Origin: Streptomyces sp. NBC_01314
Lineage (GTDB): Bacteria; Actinomycetota; Actinomycetes; Streptomycetales; Streptomycetaceae
Length of the DNA: 64,000 bases
Assembly: GCF_041435215.1 (NCBI RefSeq)
Contig: NZ_CP108394.1
Coordinates: forward strand, 248,001-312,000
Direction of reading: 5' to 3'
The notes beneath the pieces were generated by a model that saw only the letters and a list, made by a program, of their open reading frames with translations, did not search any database and had not been told where the DNA came from. Positions within the stretch are counted from its first letter, which is position 1. Each line of letters starts with the position of its first letter. A program made the position numbers and the translations under genes. Below, piece after piece: positions 18,060-26,592 of this stretch.

Positions 18060-18919
18060 CCGGCATGCGCCTTTCGGAACAGGCCCTGCGGGCGGACCGC
18101 GAGGACGAGGAAGAAGGCCAGGTAGACGACCACGTCGCGCCAGCCGCCGCCGAAGAGGCCGACGCTGACGGACTGCAGAACACCCAGCGCCACGCCCGCC
18201 ATCAGCACGCCGCCCACGCTGCCGATGCCTGCCAGGGCCATCACGGCGAAGCCGGTGAGCAACAGCGGCAGGCCGCTGTTGGGGGTGAAGCTCTGAGCCA
18301 CGCCGGTGAGCACTCCGCCGGCCGCGGCGAGCGCCGCCGCACCGGCGAAGGTCATGGCGTAGACGCGGTTGACGTCGATGCCGAGTACGGCCGCGGTGTC
18401 GGGGTCGGCCGAGGCCGCCCGCACCGCGCTGCCGGCCCGCGTCCTGGTGAGCACCAGGTGGGTCGCGGCGCACAGCACGATGGTGAGCCCGAAGGCGATG
18501 ACGTAGACGGTCTGGACCCGCATGCCGAGTACGGACAGGCCGGTGTCGGCATAGGAGGCGGGCAGCGCCTTGGGGTGGGTGCCGAAGGCGGCCTGGAAGA
18601 GCGCCTGCGCCAGCAGCGAGAGGCCGAAGGTGGCCACCAGCGGGGCGCTCTTGCTGCCCCTCAGCAGGGGTGTGAGCAGGTAGCGCTGCAGGGGGTAGGC
18701 GATCAGTGCCATGGCGGCCATGGCGAGCGGCAGCGCGGCCAGCGGGTCCCAGCCGGCGTCCACGACGAGCAGCGAGGCCAGGTAGGCGCCGCCGATGACG
18801 AGTTCGCCGTGTGCCAGGTTCATCAGTCCGAGCACCCCGAAGACCAGGGAGATTCCCAGGCCGATCAGGGCGTACAGGCCGCCTGCCAGAATGCCGGCGG
18901 CCAGCACGTCGAGGCTCAT
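18056..18919 (-). CDS. Branched-chain amino acid type ABC permease (LivH family)
   Basis: The 287-residue membrane protein starts LAAGILAGGLYALIGLGISL, the standard LivH opening, and contains NLAHGEL (~35-41) and AASADPDTAAVLGIDVNRVY (~169-188), the coupling loop. About eight helices are predicted by eye. It is the second permease half of the importer and overlaps LivM by 4 bp; LivK ends 34 bp upstream. Confidence 0.92.
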   Translation of the reverse strand: MSLDVLAAGILAGGLYALIGLGISLVFGVLGLMNLAHGELVIGGAYLASLLVVDAGWDPLAALPLAMAAMALIAYPLQRYLLTPLLRGSKSAPLVATFGLSLLAQALFQAAFGTHPKALPASYADTGLSVLGMRVQTVYVIAFGLTIVLCAATHLVLTRTRAGSAVRAASADPDTAAVLGIDVNRVYAMTFAGAAALAAAGGVLTGVAQSFTPNSGLPLLLTGFAVMALAGIGSVGGVLMAGVALGVLQSVSVGLFGGGWRDVVVYLAFFLVLAVRPQGLFRKAHAG

Positions 18920-18953
18920 GTCTCGGCTCCCTTGTGTCGTTGCGGCGGACGGC

Positions 18954-20153
18954 TCAGCGCAGGCCGGCCAGGGACTTCAGGGGGACGGCGCCCTTGGCGG
19001 GCCAGACCTGCTGGATCCTGCCGTTCTCCCACTGCCCGATGAAGGACGGGGTGGTGCTCTTGTTGGCCGTGAACTTCACGGGGCCCAGAGCGGACGTCAT
19101 GTCGGTGGCGGCGAGGGCCTTGTTGACGGAGGCTGCGGTGGCGTCGCCGGAGCGGGAGATGGCGTTCATCAGGACCTGGGCCTCGTGGTAGCCGAGCGCG
19201 ACCGAGCCGAGGTCGTTGAGGGCCGGGTACTTCTTGGCGAACTTGTCGACGATCATCTGCGTGTCCGGGAGTCCTGCGGAGTCCGTCCAGTTCAGCTGGA
19301 CGAGCGTGCCGTCGCCGAGTGTGCCCAGCGAGCTCCAGCCGGGGGTCTGGGCGCACTGCAGGCCGATGGCGAGCTTCGGCTTGTACGCCAGCGCCTTCAT
19401 CTGCTTCCACATCGCGAAGCAGTCCTGCGGTGCCATGGAGGCGATGAGGACCTGCGCGCCGGTGGACTTGCCGGACTGGATGACGTCGGAGAAGTCGGTG
19501 GTGCCGGTGGGCACCGCCTTGGTGGAGGCGATGGTGTAGCCGTTCTTCTTGCCCAGCCCGGCCCACAGCTGCCCGGTGGACTTGCCCTGGGCGTCGTTGC
19601 TGGTGACCACCAGGATCTTCTTGTTGGTGGACGTGGTGTCGGCGAGTTCGTAGAACTTGTCGGCGCCGTCGGCCAGGGACTGGAAGGAGTCCCAGGTGTA
19701 GCCCTTGCCCTTGGGCAGCAGCTCCACCGGGAGGGCGCCCATCATCAGGGGGGTCTTCAGCGCGTCGGCCTGGCCCTGCATGTCGATGTTCTGCTGGCAG
19801 CAGGAACCCAGCAGGGCGACCGCGTGGTCGCTGAGCACCAGGGAGCGGACCTGCTGCACCATCGTGTTGGTGTCGCTGCGGTTGTCCAGCACGACCAGCT
19901 TGATCTTGCGCTTGACGCCGCCCACCGTGACCCCGCCGGCGGCGTTCGCCTTGTCGACGGCGAGTTGGTAGCCGTCCTTGATGGAGGCCAGCACCGTGTT
20001 GCCGGACAGGGAGATGCTGGTGCCGATCACGATGGGGCCGGTGCTGTTCGCGCTGCCCGCGCTCGATGTGTCGTTGCCGGCGCAGCCGGCGACGAGCAAC
20101 GCGGCGCAGACGGTGGCGCAGGCCAGACGCAGGGAGGGTCTGAGCGTTCTCAT
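18954..20153 (-). CDS. ABC transporter substrate-binding lipoprotein (LivK family)
   Basis: The 399-residue protein has a lipoprotein signal peptide (lipobox LVAGC, Cys ~24), then a periplasmic-binding type I fold (ISLSGNTVLASIKDGYQLAV, GSCCQQN, VVTSNDAQGKS). Members bind amino acids, amides or aromatic acids outside the membrane and deliver them to LivHM. It overlaps the fused ATPase gene upstream by ATGA. The CCQ stretch near residue 117 is unusual for an exported protein. The ligand cannot be assigned, but the operon context points to an aromatic acid. Confidence 0.92.
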   Translation of the reverse strand: MRTLRPSLRLACATVCAALLVAGCAGNDTSSAGSANSTGPIVIGTSISLSGNTVLASIKDGYQLAVDKANAAGGVTVGGVKRKIKLVVLDNRSDTNTMVQQVRSLVLSDHAVALLGSCCQQNIDMQGQADALKTPLMMGALPVELLPKGKGYTWDSFQSLADGADKFYELADTTSTNKKILVVTSNDAQGKSTGQLWAGLGKKNGYTIASTKAVPTGTTDFSDVIQSGKSTGAQVLIASMAPQDCFAMWKQMKALAYKPKLAIGLQCAQTPGWSSLGTLGDGTLVQLNWTDSAGLPDTQMIVDKFAKKYPALNDLGSVALGYHEAQVLMNAISRSGDATAASVNKALAATDMTSALGPVKFTANKSTTPSFIGQWENGRIQQVWPAKGAVPLKSLAGLR

Positions 20154-21781
20154 GAGGGTTCTCCAGTGGTGCGGGTGCGGGTGGGCACGCCGAGGTGCGT
20201 CGGGGGGACGGTGGCGGAGGAGGCGGCGTCTGTGGCGGAGGTGCCGAAGTACGCGGCGTCCAGGTCGGCGTCGTCGAGCAGACCGGCCGGGCCGCCGCGG
20301 TAGGAGACGCGCCCCCGGGAGAGGACGACCGCGTGGTCGCAGATGCCGAGGGCGCGCTTGACGTTCTGCTCGACGAGCAGAATCGCCACGCCCTGGGCGT
20401 TGATGTCGGTGAGTGCCTGGTACAGCGCGTCGATGGCGACCGGGGCAAGGCCCAGCGAGATCTCGTCGCAGATCAGTACGGACGGGTTCGCCATGAGGGC
20501 GCGTCCCACGGCGAGCATCTGCTGCTGCCCACCGGACATCGTGCCCGCGCGCTGCCCGGCGCGTTCGGCGAGCACGGGGAACACGGCGTGCACCCGCTCC
20601 ATCCGGGTGTGTACCTCACCCCTGGCGAGCGAGAGTGGAGCGCCGAGTTGCAGGTTCTCAGCGACGGTGAGGTCACCGAAGACGCGGCGGCCCTCCTGGC
20701 AGTAGGCGATGCCCAGGCGGGCCCGCTCGTGCACCGGCAGGCGGGTGATGTCCCGGCCGAACGCCATGATGCGGCCCGTACGGGTGCCGACGGTGCCCAT
20801 GAGGGTGCCGCAGAGCGTGGACTTCCCGGCGCCGTTCGCCCCCAGCACGCTGACGATCTGCCCGGGCCTCAGGCGCAGCGAGAAGTCCCGCAGGGCCAGC
20901 ATGTCGCCGTATCCGGAGGTGACGCCGTCCAGGACCAGCGCGTCGTCCGTGTCGCCCTGTGCGGCGGTTGCCGCGGTGTCCTGTTGTACGCCCTGTGTGT
21001 CCTGAGCGGCCATAGGGGAACGGCCGGCGGCTCGGGGGGTGGGGCCGGTTCCTTCTGATGAGCCGCTGTCACCGAGGTAGACCGCGCGCACCTGCTCGTC
21101 GAGGGCGATCTGCGCCGGGGTGCCTTCCGCTATCGGACGCCCCCAGTTGAGCACCAGGACGCGGTCGACGAGCTCGCGTACGACCCGTTCGATGTGCTCG
21201 ACGAGGATCACGGTGGTGCCGCGCTGGTGCACCCGGCGGATCAGGTCGATCGCCTCGTCGAGTTCGCGGCCGACCAGCCCGGCGGCCACCTCGTCGAGCA
21301 TGAGCACCTGCGGCCGGGTGGCCAGCGCACGGGCGACCTCCAGCCGTTTCAGGTCCAGGACGCGCAGCGAGTCCGCGGCGCGGGAGGCTTTGGTGTCCAG
21401 TCGGCACAGGGCGAGCAGGTCGGTGAGCTCCGGTGCGCGCATGGGCGGATCGGCGGCCATGGCTCCGATCCGCACGTTGTCGCGGACGCTCAGGCTGTGG
21501 AAGGGCCTTGGGACCTGGTGGGCCAGGGCCACCCCCAGTCTGGTGATGCGGTGCGGCGCCAGCCGGTCCAGTGGGCGCTCGCCCAGATGGATGCTCCCCG
21601 AGTCCGGGCGGTGCACCCCGGCGATCAGTTTGAGCAGGGTGCTCTTCCCGGCGCCGTTCGGGCCGATGACCGCCACCGCCTCGCCACGGCGCACTGTGAG
21701 GTCCACGCCCTCCAGCGCCGTCACGCCGCCGAAGTGTTTTCCCAGTTCCTGCACGGTCAGGGCGGTGTCCGAAATGTTCAC
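20150..21781 (-). CDS. Fused LivG-LivF type ABC ATPase
   Basis: The GTG at 21781 sits 8 bp after AAGGAG and is preferred over the ATG at 21799; it gives 543 residues. Two ATPase domains are joined: LivG-like 1-236 (Walker A GPNGAGKST, 40-48) and LivF-like ~281-530 (Walker A GANGAGKST, 314-322; signature MSGGQ, 415-419; Walker B LICDE). Normally these are two genes. Domain 1 is odd: where LivG has LSYGQQRRLE it has RVLDLKRLE (140-148), and Walker B is DEV instead of DEP. The linker holds an internal MAAQ that could be the old livF start. It powers the LivHMK importer. It is the first gene of the operon, divergent from an SDR gene. Confidence 0.9.
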   Translation of the reverse strand: MNISDTALTVQELGKHFGGVTALEGVDLTVRRGEAVAVIGPNGAGKSTLLKLIAGVHRPDSGSIHLGERPLDRLAPHRITRLGVALAHQVPRPFHSLSVRDNVRIGAMAADPPMRAPELTDLLALCRLDTKASRAADSLRVLDLKRLEVARALATRPQVLMLDEVAAGLVGRELDEAIDLIRRVHQRGTTVILVEHIERVVRELVDRVLVLNWGRPIAEGTPAQIALDEQVRAVYLGDSGSSEGTGPTPRAAGRSPMAAQDTQGVQQDTAATAAQGDTDDALVLDGVTSGYGDMLALRDFSLRLRPGQIVSVLGANGAGKSTLCGTLMGTVGTRTGRIMAFGRDITRLPVHERARLGIAYCQEGRRVFGDLTVAENLQLGAPLSLARGEVHTRMERVHAVFPVLAERAGQRAGTMSGGQQQMLAVGRALMANPSVLICDEISLGLAPVAIDALYQALTDINAQGVAILLVEQNVKRALGICDHAVVLSRGRVSYRGGPAGLLDDADLDAAYFGTSATDAASSATVPPTHLGVPTRTRTTGEPS

Positions 21782-21828
21782 TGTTGCGGCTCCTTCCATG
21801 TCGTTGACCGACGTGTGGCCGCAGGCTA

Positions 21829-21870
21829 GTGTCCTGTTAAACAAAATGCTAGTCCTAAATAACAGGACAC
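21829..21870. promoter_or_regulatory. Perfect 11-bp inverted repeat in the divergent promoter
   Basis: GTGTCCTGTTA (21829-21839) and TAACAGGACAC (21860-21870) are exact reverse complements separated by 20 bp. They lie between the Liv operon (minus, start 21781) and the SDR gene (plus, start 21893), so one regulator bound here could control both. Candidates in the window are the IclR (12256) and PucR-type (23359) proteins; IclR proteins commonly bind such spaced dyads. Confidence 0.7.
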
Positions 21871-21892
21871 CTGAAGGGCGTGGTGGGTCAAT

Positions 21893-22678
21893 ATGTCCTT
21901 CGCCGGGCTTACCGGGCGTGTGGCGGTGGTGACCGGTGCCGGCAGCGGCATCGGGGCGGCCACCGCGCGGCGCCTCGCCGCCGAGGGCTGCTCGGTCGCT
22001 CTCGTCGACCGCGACGGTGACGCCGCATCCGCCGTGACCGCGCAGTGCGGCCGGCGGGCGCTGGCCATCGCAGCCGACGTGTCGGCAGAGGCCGACGCCG
22101 CGGAGTACCTCCAGGCCGCCGTCGCCCACTTCGGCCGCGTCGATCTGCTCCACCTCAACGCGGGAATCCCCGGCCCTTTCGGCTCGTTCGCCGACCTCGA
22201 CGTGACGGACTACGACCAGGTCGTCGCGGTCAACCAGCGCAGTGTCTTCCTCGGTCTGCGCGACGCGCTGCGCCACTTCCGCGCCACCGCCCGCCCCGGC
22301 GCCGTCGTCGTCACCAGCTCCCTCGCGGGGCTGCGGGCGAGCGCCGCGGTCGTGCCCTACACGGCGAGCAAACATGCCGTGATCGGCCTGGCCCGCAGCG
22401 CCGCGATCGAGGGAGCACCCCTGGGGGTGCGGGTGAACGTCGTCGCGCCGGGCCTGATCGAGACGCCGCTGCAGCAGCCCCTCGCCGAAGCGCTGGGTGG
22501 CGAGGCGGCCGCCGCCGCGCTGCGCACGCACAGCCCGCTCGGGCGCATGGGCACGGCCGACGAGGTCGCCGCCCTGGTCGCCTTCCTGCTGAGCGAGGAG
22601 GCGCCGTACATCACCGGCGCCGTCCATGTCATCGACGGCGGCGTCGATGCCAGCGACCCCATGCAGATCCGCCTGTGA
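21893..22678 (+). CDS. SDR family oxidoreductase
   Basis: The 261-residue classical SDR has the cofactor loop TGAGSGIGAATA (14-25), aspartate D39 in the beta2 turn (LVDRDG) favouring NAD, the NAG motif (89-91), and catalytic S142/143, Y156 and K160 (YTASK). It ends with the common VIDGGVDAS tail. It diverges from the Liv/aromatic operon across the inverted-repeat promoter and is followed 25 bp on by a SnoaL-like gene. It probably acts in the same catabolic scheme, for example on a side-chain alcohol. Confidence 0.9.
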   Translation: MSFAGLTGRVAVVTGAGSGIGAATARRLAAEGCSVALVDRDGDAASAVTAQCGRRALAIAADVSAEADAAEYLQAAVAHFGRVDLLHLNAGIPGPFGSFADLDVTDYDQVVAVNQRSVFLGLRDALRHFRATARPGAVVVTSSLAGLRASAAVVPYTASKHAVIGLARSAAIEGAPLGVRVNVVAPGLIETPLQQPLAEALGGEAAAAALRTHSPLGRMGTADEVAALVAFLLSEEAPYITGAVHVIDGGVDASDPMQIRL

Positions 22679-22703
22679 ACCACTCGGCTCGAAAGGCCAG
22701 CAC

Positions 22704-23309
22704 ATGAACGTGTTCGACGTACGCAACATCGTCAGACAGCCCGACGCGCTGCTCGCGGTCACCGAGAACCAGCGGCACCGGGCGATCCTGCTGAACTTCC
22801 GCCGGCACGCGCTGCTGGAGGTCTCCGGGCGCTGGCAGGAGATTCTCCGGCCGGACATGACCGTCGACGAACCCTGCTACCGCATCAACGAGAACGGCAC
22901 CTCGCTCCGCCTGCGCGGCACGGCCGAGATCGGCGCCTTCTACGCGGGCATCACCGAAGCCCGCGCAAACGTCTTCGGCCCGATCACCGAACACGTGGCC
23001 GTCGCGGACTGGGGCCTTGCCATCGAATCCTTCTTCGGCCACCATCTCCCCGGCCGGGTCCTGGCCGAGCAGGGCGAGGACATCGACGACCCGGACGCCT
23101 ACTACCAGCTCACTCACTACATGGCGTCGTTCTGGCCGTACGACGCGGATTGCCGCCTGATCGGCGAGCACATCTACGAGGACACCGGCAGCCGCCGCAT
23201 CGAGAAGATGGACCCGGCGGACGTCATCACCCCCGAGAAGGCGCGCGAGCTGCTGGCCCCCCTCTTCGACAGTGCCCCGCCCGGACCCGGTCCGGCCCCG
23301 CATGAATGA
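22704..23309 (+). CDS. SnoaL/NTF2-like domain protein
   Basis: The ATG at 22704 gives 201 residues. The middle resembles the cone-shaped NTF2/SnoaL fold (RWQEILRPDMTVDEPCYRI, then GTAEIGAFYAGITEARANVF). Such proteins include isomerases, dehydratases and ring-hydroxylase small subunits as well as non-catalytic binders, so no reaction can be named. It follows the SDR gene by 25 bp and is likely in its operon. The length is above the usual ~130-150 residues because of a C-terminal extension (~150-201, ending PPGPGPAPHE). Confidence 0.75.
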   Translation: MNVFDVRNIVRQPDALLAVTENQRHRAILLNFRRHALLEVSGRWQEILRPDMTVDEPCYRINENGTSLRLRGTAEIGAFYAGITEARANVFGPITEHVAVADWGLAIESFFGHHLPGRVLAEQGEDIDDPDAYYQLTHYMASFWPYDADCRLIGEHIYEDTGSRRIEKMDPADVITPEKARELLAPLFDSAPPGPGPAPHE

Positions 23310-23358
23310 GTACTGACATCGCACCGTCTGCCGTGATCGGGAGGATGATGGGCCGCAG

Positions 23359-24684
23359 ATGAGCGAGGTGAGAGTCATGACGGGCGCCGGCGAATGGCTG
23401 CTGCGACTGCGACCGGACAGCGACGCGGACCACCCGGCGCCGGCCTTGTCCCCCGCGACGGTCGCGGAGGCCGAAGCCGACCTGGGCCCCGGTCCCGTGG
23501 CCTGGGTGGTGGAGACGGCCGCCGGGGCCGCCGAGAAGTGCGCCCGGCAGTCTCCCGAAGTCGCCGATGGACCGGTGGGCCTGCGGACGGCACGCCGATC
23601 GGTGGAGGCGTGCTGCATCGCGATCCTGCGAGGGCTGCTCAACGACACGCCGGCCGGCCGCATCGACGCCCCGCCCGAGGCAGTCGACGGCAACCGCGAT
23701 CTGGTGCACCGGGGCGTGCCGCTGGACCGTATCCTGCGGGCCGTGTGGACCTCTCACGTCCACACCTACGGACGGCTGCTGTCCGCTCTGCGGCTCCTCG
23801 TCAAAGCGGAACGGTGGCCCGACGAGAGCGAGCGCGTCGCCCGGCTGTCCTTCGCCTACGTCGAAGAGCTGACCGCGGTGTTCGCCACCCAGTACGCGGC
23901 GGAGCGGGAGCACTGGGCGGGCAGTCTCATGGCCGCCCGCCGCAAACTCGTGGACGACCTCCTCGCCGGCCTCCACGCCGACCCGGCGACAGTGGTGAAC
24001 ACCCTGGGCCTCGACCTCGGCCACCACCACATGGCCGCCGTTGTGTGGACAGACGCCGAGGGGGACGGGCAGAGCGCTTCCGTGCCGCTGCACCGGCTCG
24101 CCGCCGATCTCGTCGGCGTCTCGCAGGCCGTGCGCTCCCTCGTCCTGCCGACGGGAACGTCCGAACTGTGGGCATGGCTGAGCTGGCCACACCCACCGCC
24201 GACGGATCTCGTCTCCCTGATCCGTAAGGAGACGAGGGCGAGGCCAGAGCACTACCCCGGCGGCATCTACGTCGCTCTGGGACCACCGGCCCGGGGCGAC
24301 GAGGGGTTCCGGGGCAGCCACGTCGCCGCCCGGGAGACCCAGCGGGTGGCACAGGCCCTCGGCGACCCGGGTACATACGCCTACGCCGACATCGCCGAGC
24401 TGTCGCTGCTGACCGCCGACACCGAGCACGCCGAGCGCTACATGCGCGACGTCCTGGGACCGCTGGCCGGCCCCGGCCCCAAGGCTGCCGAGATCCGCGA
24501 GACACTCCGCCGGTATCTGGCGCACGGCCGCAGCCGCACCCTCGCCGCCGAGGAACTGTTCGTGGCGCCCAACACCGTCGCCTACCGGGTCAAGCGGGCC
24601 GAAGAGCTGATGGGCAGGCCCCTGCCGCAGGACCATCTGCCGCTGCGACTGGCGCTGGAGATCAGCCGGATCATCACTCCCTGA
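23359..24684 (+). CDS. PucR/CdaR-type transcriptional regulator
   Basis: The 441-residue protein ends in the PucR C-terminal helix-turn-helix (~375-430; RRYLAHGRSRTLAAEELF, then VAPNTVAYRVKRAEELMGR). A GGDEF-like/CdaR middle region precedes it and a variable sensory N-terminal part contains RRSVEACCIAILRGLL. Such regulators control purine, glycerate or aromatic catabolism in actinobacteria. It stands between the SDR/SnoaL pair and the stilbene-cleavage pair, all in the same direction, and may activate the latter. The ligand is unknown. Confidence 0.85.
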   Translation: MSEVRVMTGAGEWLLRLRPDSDADHPAPALSPATVAEAEADLGPGPVAWVVETAAGAAEKCARQSPEVADGPVGLRTARRSVEACCIAILRGLLNDTPAGRIDAPPEAVDGNRDLVHRGVPLDRILRAVWTSHVHTYGRLLSALRLLVKAERWPDESERVARLSFAYVEELTAVFATQYAAEREHWAGSLMAARRKLVDDLLAGLHADPATVVNTLGLDLGHHHMAAVVWTDAEGDGQSASVPLHRLAADLVGVSQAVRSLVLPTGTSELWAWLSWPHPPPTDLVSLIRKETRARPEHYPGGIYVALGPPARGDEGFRGSHVAARETQRVAQALGDPGTYAYADIAELSLLTADTEHAERYMRDVLGPLAGPGPKAAEIRETLRRYLAHGRSRTLAAEELFVAPNTVAYRVKRAEELMGRPLPQDHLPLRLALEISRIITP

Positions 24685-25022
24685 CCGCAGACCGCACGGG
24701 CCTCGCCACGGCTGTCGCACCCCGTACCGCCGCTGACTGCGCTGCGGCGACAAAACCGAACCCCGATTCTGTCGTCCGGCACCGAGGACGACCGGCGTGC
24801 GGCGCCGGAAGATGACCGGGCCGGGCACGAGGAGGTGCCCACCGGGTTACGGAGCGATGTATGAGCCGCCAAGTCCCCGCGCCTGCCCGGCACATCAGAG
24901 CACGGCGGCTGCGGGCCCGGCGCGTACCGGCCCTTCGCCCCGGTCGCCACGCAGCTGCCGTACCTGCACCGGCGCGGCCTTCGAGCCTCTTCGCAGAGCC
25001 TGTTCCCCGTGAAAGGGACCTT
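24685..25022. other. Intergenic region before the carotenoid-oxygenase operon
   Basis: No gene is recognised in these 338 bases. Open frames on both strands are arginine/proline-rich and look like shadow frames. An AAGGGA ribosome site lies just before the ATG at 25023. The operon promoter is presumably here, but no convincing -35/-10 pair was seen. Confidence 0.5.
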
Positions 25023-26549
25023 ATGAACACCCCGTCCGTCCCCGTCATCGCGACCACGCCGATGTCCGTCGCGCCGCAGGCCCCGCGCGGCGGCCCCGAC
25101 CAGAACTGGCCGACGGACAACAAGTGGCTGCGTGGCCCGTTCGCCCCGTGGACGGAGGAGAGCCACAGCTACGACCTCCCGGTACAGGGCCAGATCCCGG
25201 ACGATCTCGCCGGCGCCCTGTTCCGTGTCTCCTCCAACCCCCGTTTCCAGCCCCGCAACCTGGACCGCTACCACTGGTGGGAGGGCGACGGCATGGTGGC
25301 CGCGCTCTATCTGCGTGAGGGCAAGGCGGCTTTCCGTACCGGCTGGGTGGCGACGGACTCGATGAAGTTCGAGGTCGAGCAGGGCGAGGCCGTCTACAGC
25401 GGCTTCGTCAACGGCGGCACGCCCGGGCGGCTGCCCAAGGGCGCCCCGCCCGCCAAGAACGTGGCCAACACCAGCGTCGGCATCTTCGACGACCACCTGC
25501 TCGTCTGCTTCGAGGGCGGTCTGCCGATGGCGATGCACCCGCAGACCCTGGAGACGTACGGCACCTACGACTTCCACGGCGGCATCGACGTCCTGTGCAC
25601 CGCCCACTACAAGACCGACCCGGCCACCGGCGACCTGCTGTTCTTCGCCGCCACCGGCCCCGTCATCACGTGGTACCGCGCCGATGTCCGGACCGGACAG
25701 GTCATCGACTCCCACACCATCGACATCGGCATCCCGGTCCTCATGCACGACTTCGTCGTGAGTGAGAACTACGCGATCTTCTTCGTCGCGCCCAACCTGC
25801 TCCGCCTCGACCTGGTCGCCCAGGGCCGGCCCGGCGTGGTCTGGGACGAGTCTGCGTTGCCGCACGGCACACAGATCGTGCTCATGGACCGCCGCACCCA
25901 CGAGGTGAAGTGGTACGAGGCCGGTGGCATGTTCGCGCCCACGCACTTCTACAACGCCTACGAGACCGGTGACGAGGTCGTCATCGACATGCACCGGATC
26001 TCCCGCATCGGCAGCCCCGCCGACAGCCTCACTCCGCTCAGCTCCCACGAGTGGTTTCCCCCGGGCTATTCCTGGCAGTGGCGGATCGACACGGCGACCG
26101 GCAAGGTCGCCGACGGCCGGGTCTCCGGTATCGCCGGCGAGTTCCCGAAGATCAACGACAGCTACGTCGGCCGGCAGCACCGGTACGGCTACTTCGTGAC
26201 CACCCGTGACCTGGCCCCCGACACCATGACCGACGGCCTGGCCCGCCACGACTACCTCAAGGACTCCACGGTCGTCGTCGAGGGACCGCACCCGCTCACC
26301 AGCCCCAGCGAGCCGGTGTTCGTCCCCCGGACCGACCCGCGCGGCGAGGACGACGGCTATCTGCTGTCCCTGTGGTGGAACCCCGAGACGGGTCTGAGCG
26401 AGCTGCTGATCCACGACGCGTCCGACCTCGTCGCCCAGCCCCTGGCCCGGGTCGGGCTGCCCGTACGCGTGCCGTTCGGCTTCCACGGCAGCTGGGCCGA
26501 CCAGACCGTACTCGACAAGAGCGTGTCCGCCCTCCGCGACGCGCACTGA
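25023..26549 (+). CDS. Carotenoid oxygenase family protein (probable stilbene/phenylpropene-cleaving dioxygenase)
   Basis: The 508-residue enzyme has the seven-bladed propeller motifs of carotenoid cleavage dioxygenases: LAGALFRVSSNPRF (62-75) and YHWWEGDGM (83-91). The four iron-binding histidines are H195 (TAHYKTDP), H242 (MHDFVVSE), H308 (THFYNAYE) and H488 (FGFHGSWAD). These enzymes split a C=C bond with O2 to two aldehydes or ketones. The next gene encodes an aryl-aldehyde dehydrogenase. That pairing fits lignostilbene or vinyl/isoeugenol-type cleavage to a benzaldehyde better than carotenoid metabolism; no carotenoid genes are near. The start follows AAGGGA by a few bases. Confidence 0.9.
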   Translation: MNTPSVPVIATTPMSVAPQAPRGGPDQNWPTDNKWLRGPFAPWTEESHSYDLPVQGQIPDDLAGALFRVSSNPRFQPRNLDRYHWWEGDGMVAALYLREGKAAFRTGWVATDSMKFEVEQGEAVYSGFVNGGTPGRLPKGAPPAKNVANTSVGIFDDHLLVCFEGGLPMAMHPQTLETYGTYDFHGGIDVLCTAHYKTDPATGDLLFFAATGPVITWYRADVRTGQVIDSHTIDIGIPVLMHDFVVSENYAIFFVAPNLLRLDLVAQGRPGVVWDESALPHGTQIVLMDRRTHEVKWYEAGGMFAPTHFYNAYETGDEVVIDMHRISRIGSPADSLTPLSSHEWFPPGYSWQWRIDTATGKVADGRVSGIAGEFPKINDSYVGRQHRYGYFVTTRDLAPDTMTDGLARHDYLKDSTVVVEGPHPLTSPSEPVFVPRTDPRGEDDGYLLSLWWNPETGLSELLIHDASDLVAQPLARVGLPVRVPFGFHGSWADQTVLDKSVSALRDAH

Positions 26550-26592
26550 TCCCCCCGCACCCATGAGCCGCCCACGAACCCCGGAGACCACG

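Noticed and set aside
24861..25022. An N-terminal extension of the carotenoid oxygenase from an earlier in-frame start
   Set aside because: The extension is arginine/proline-rich and not family-like; the ATG at 25023 has a good ribosome site and matches the usual length.
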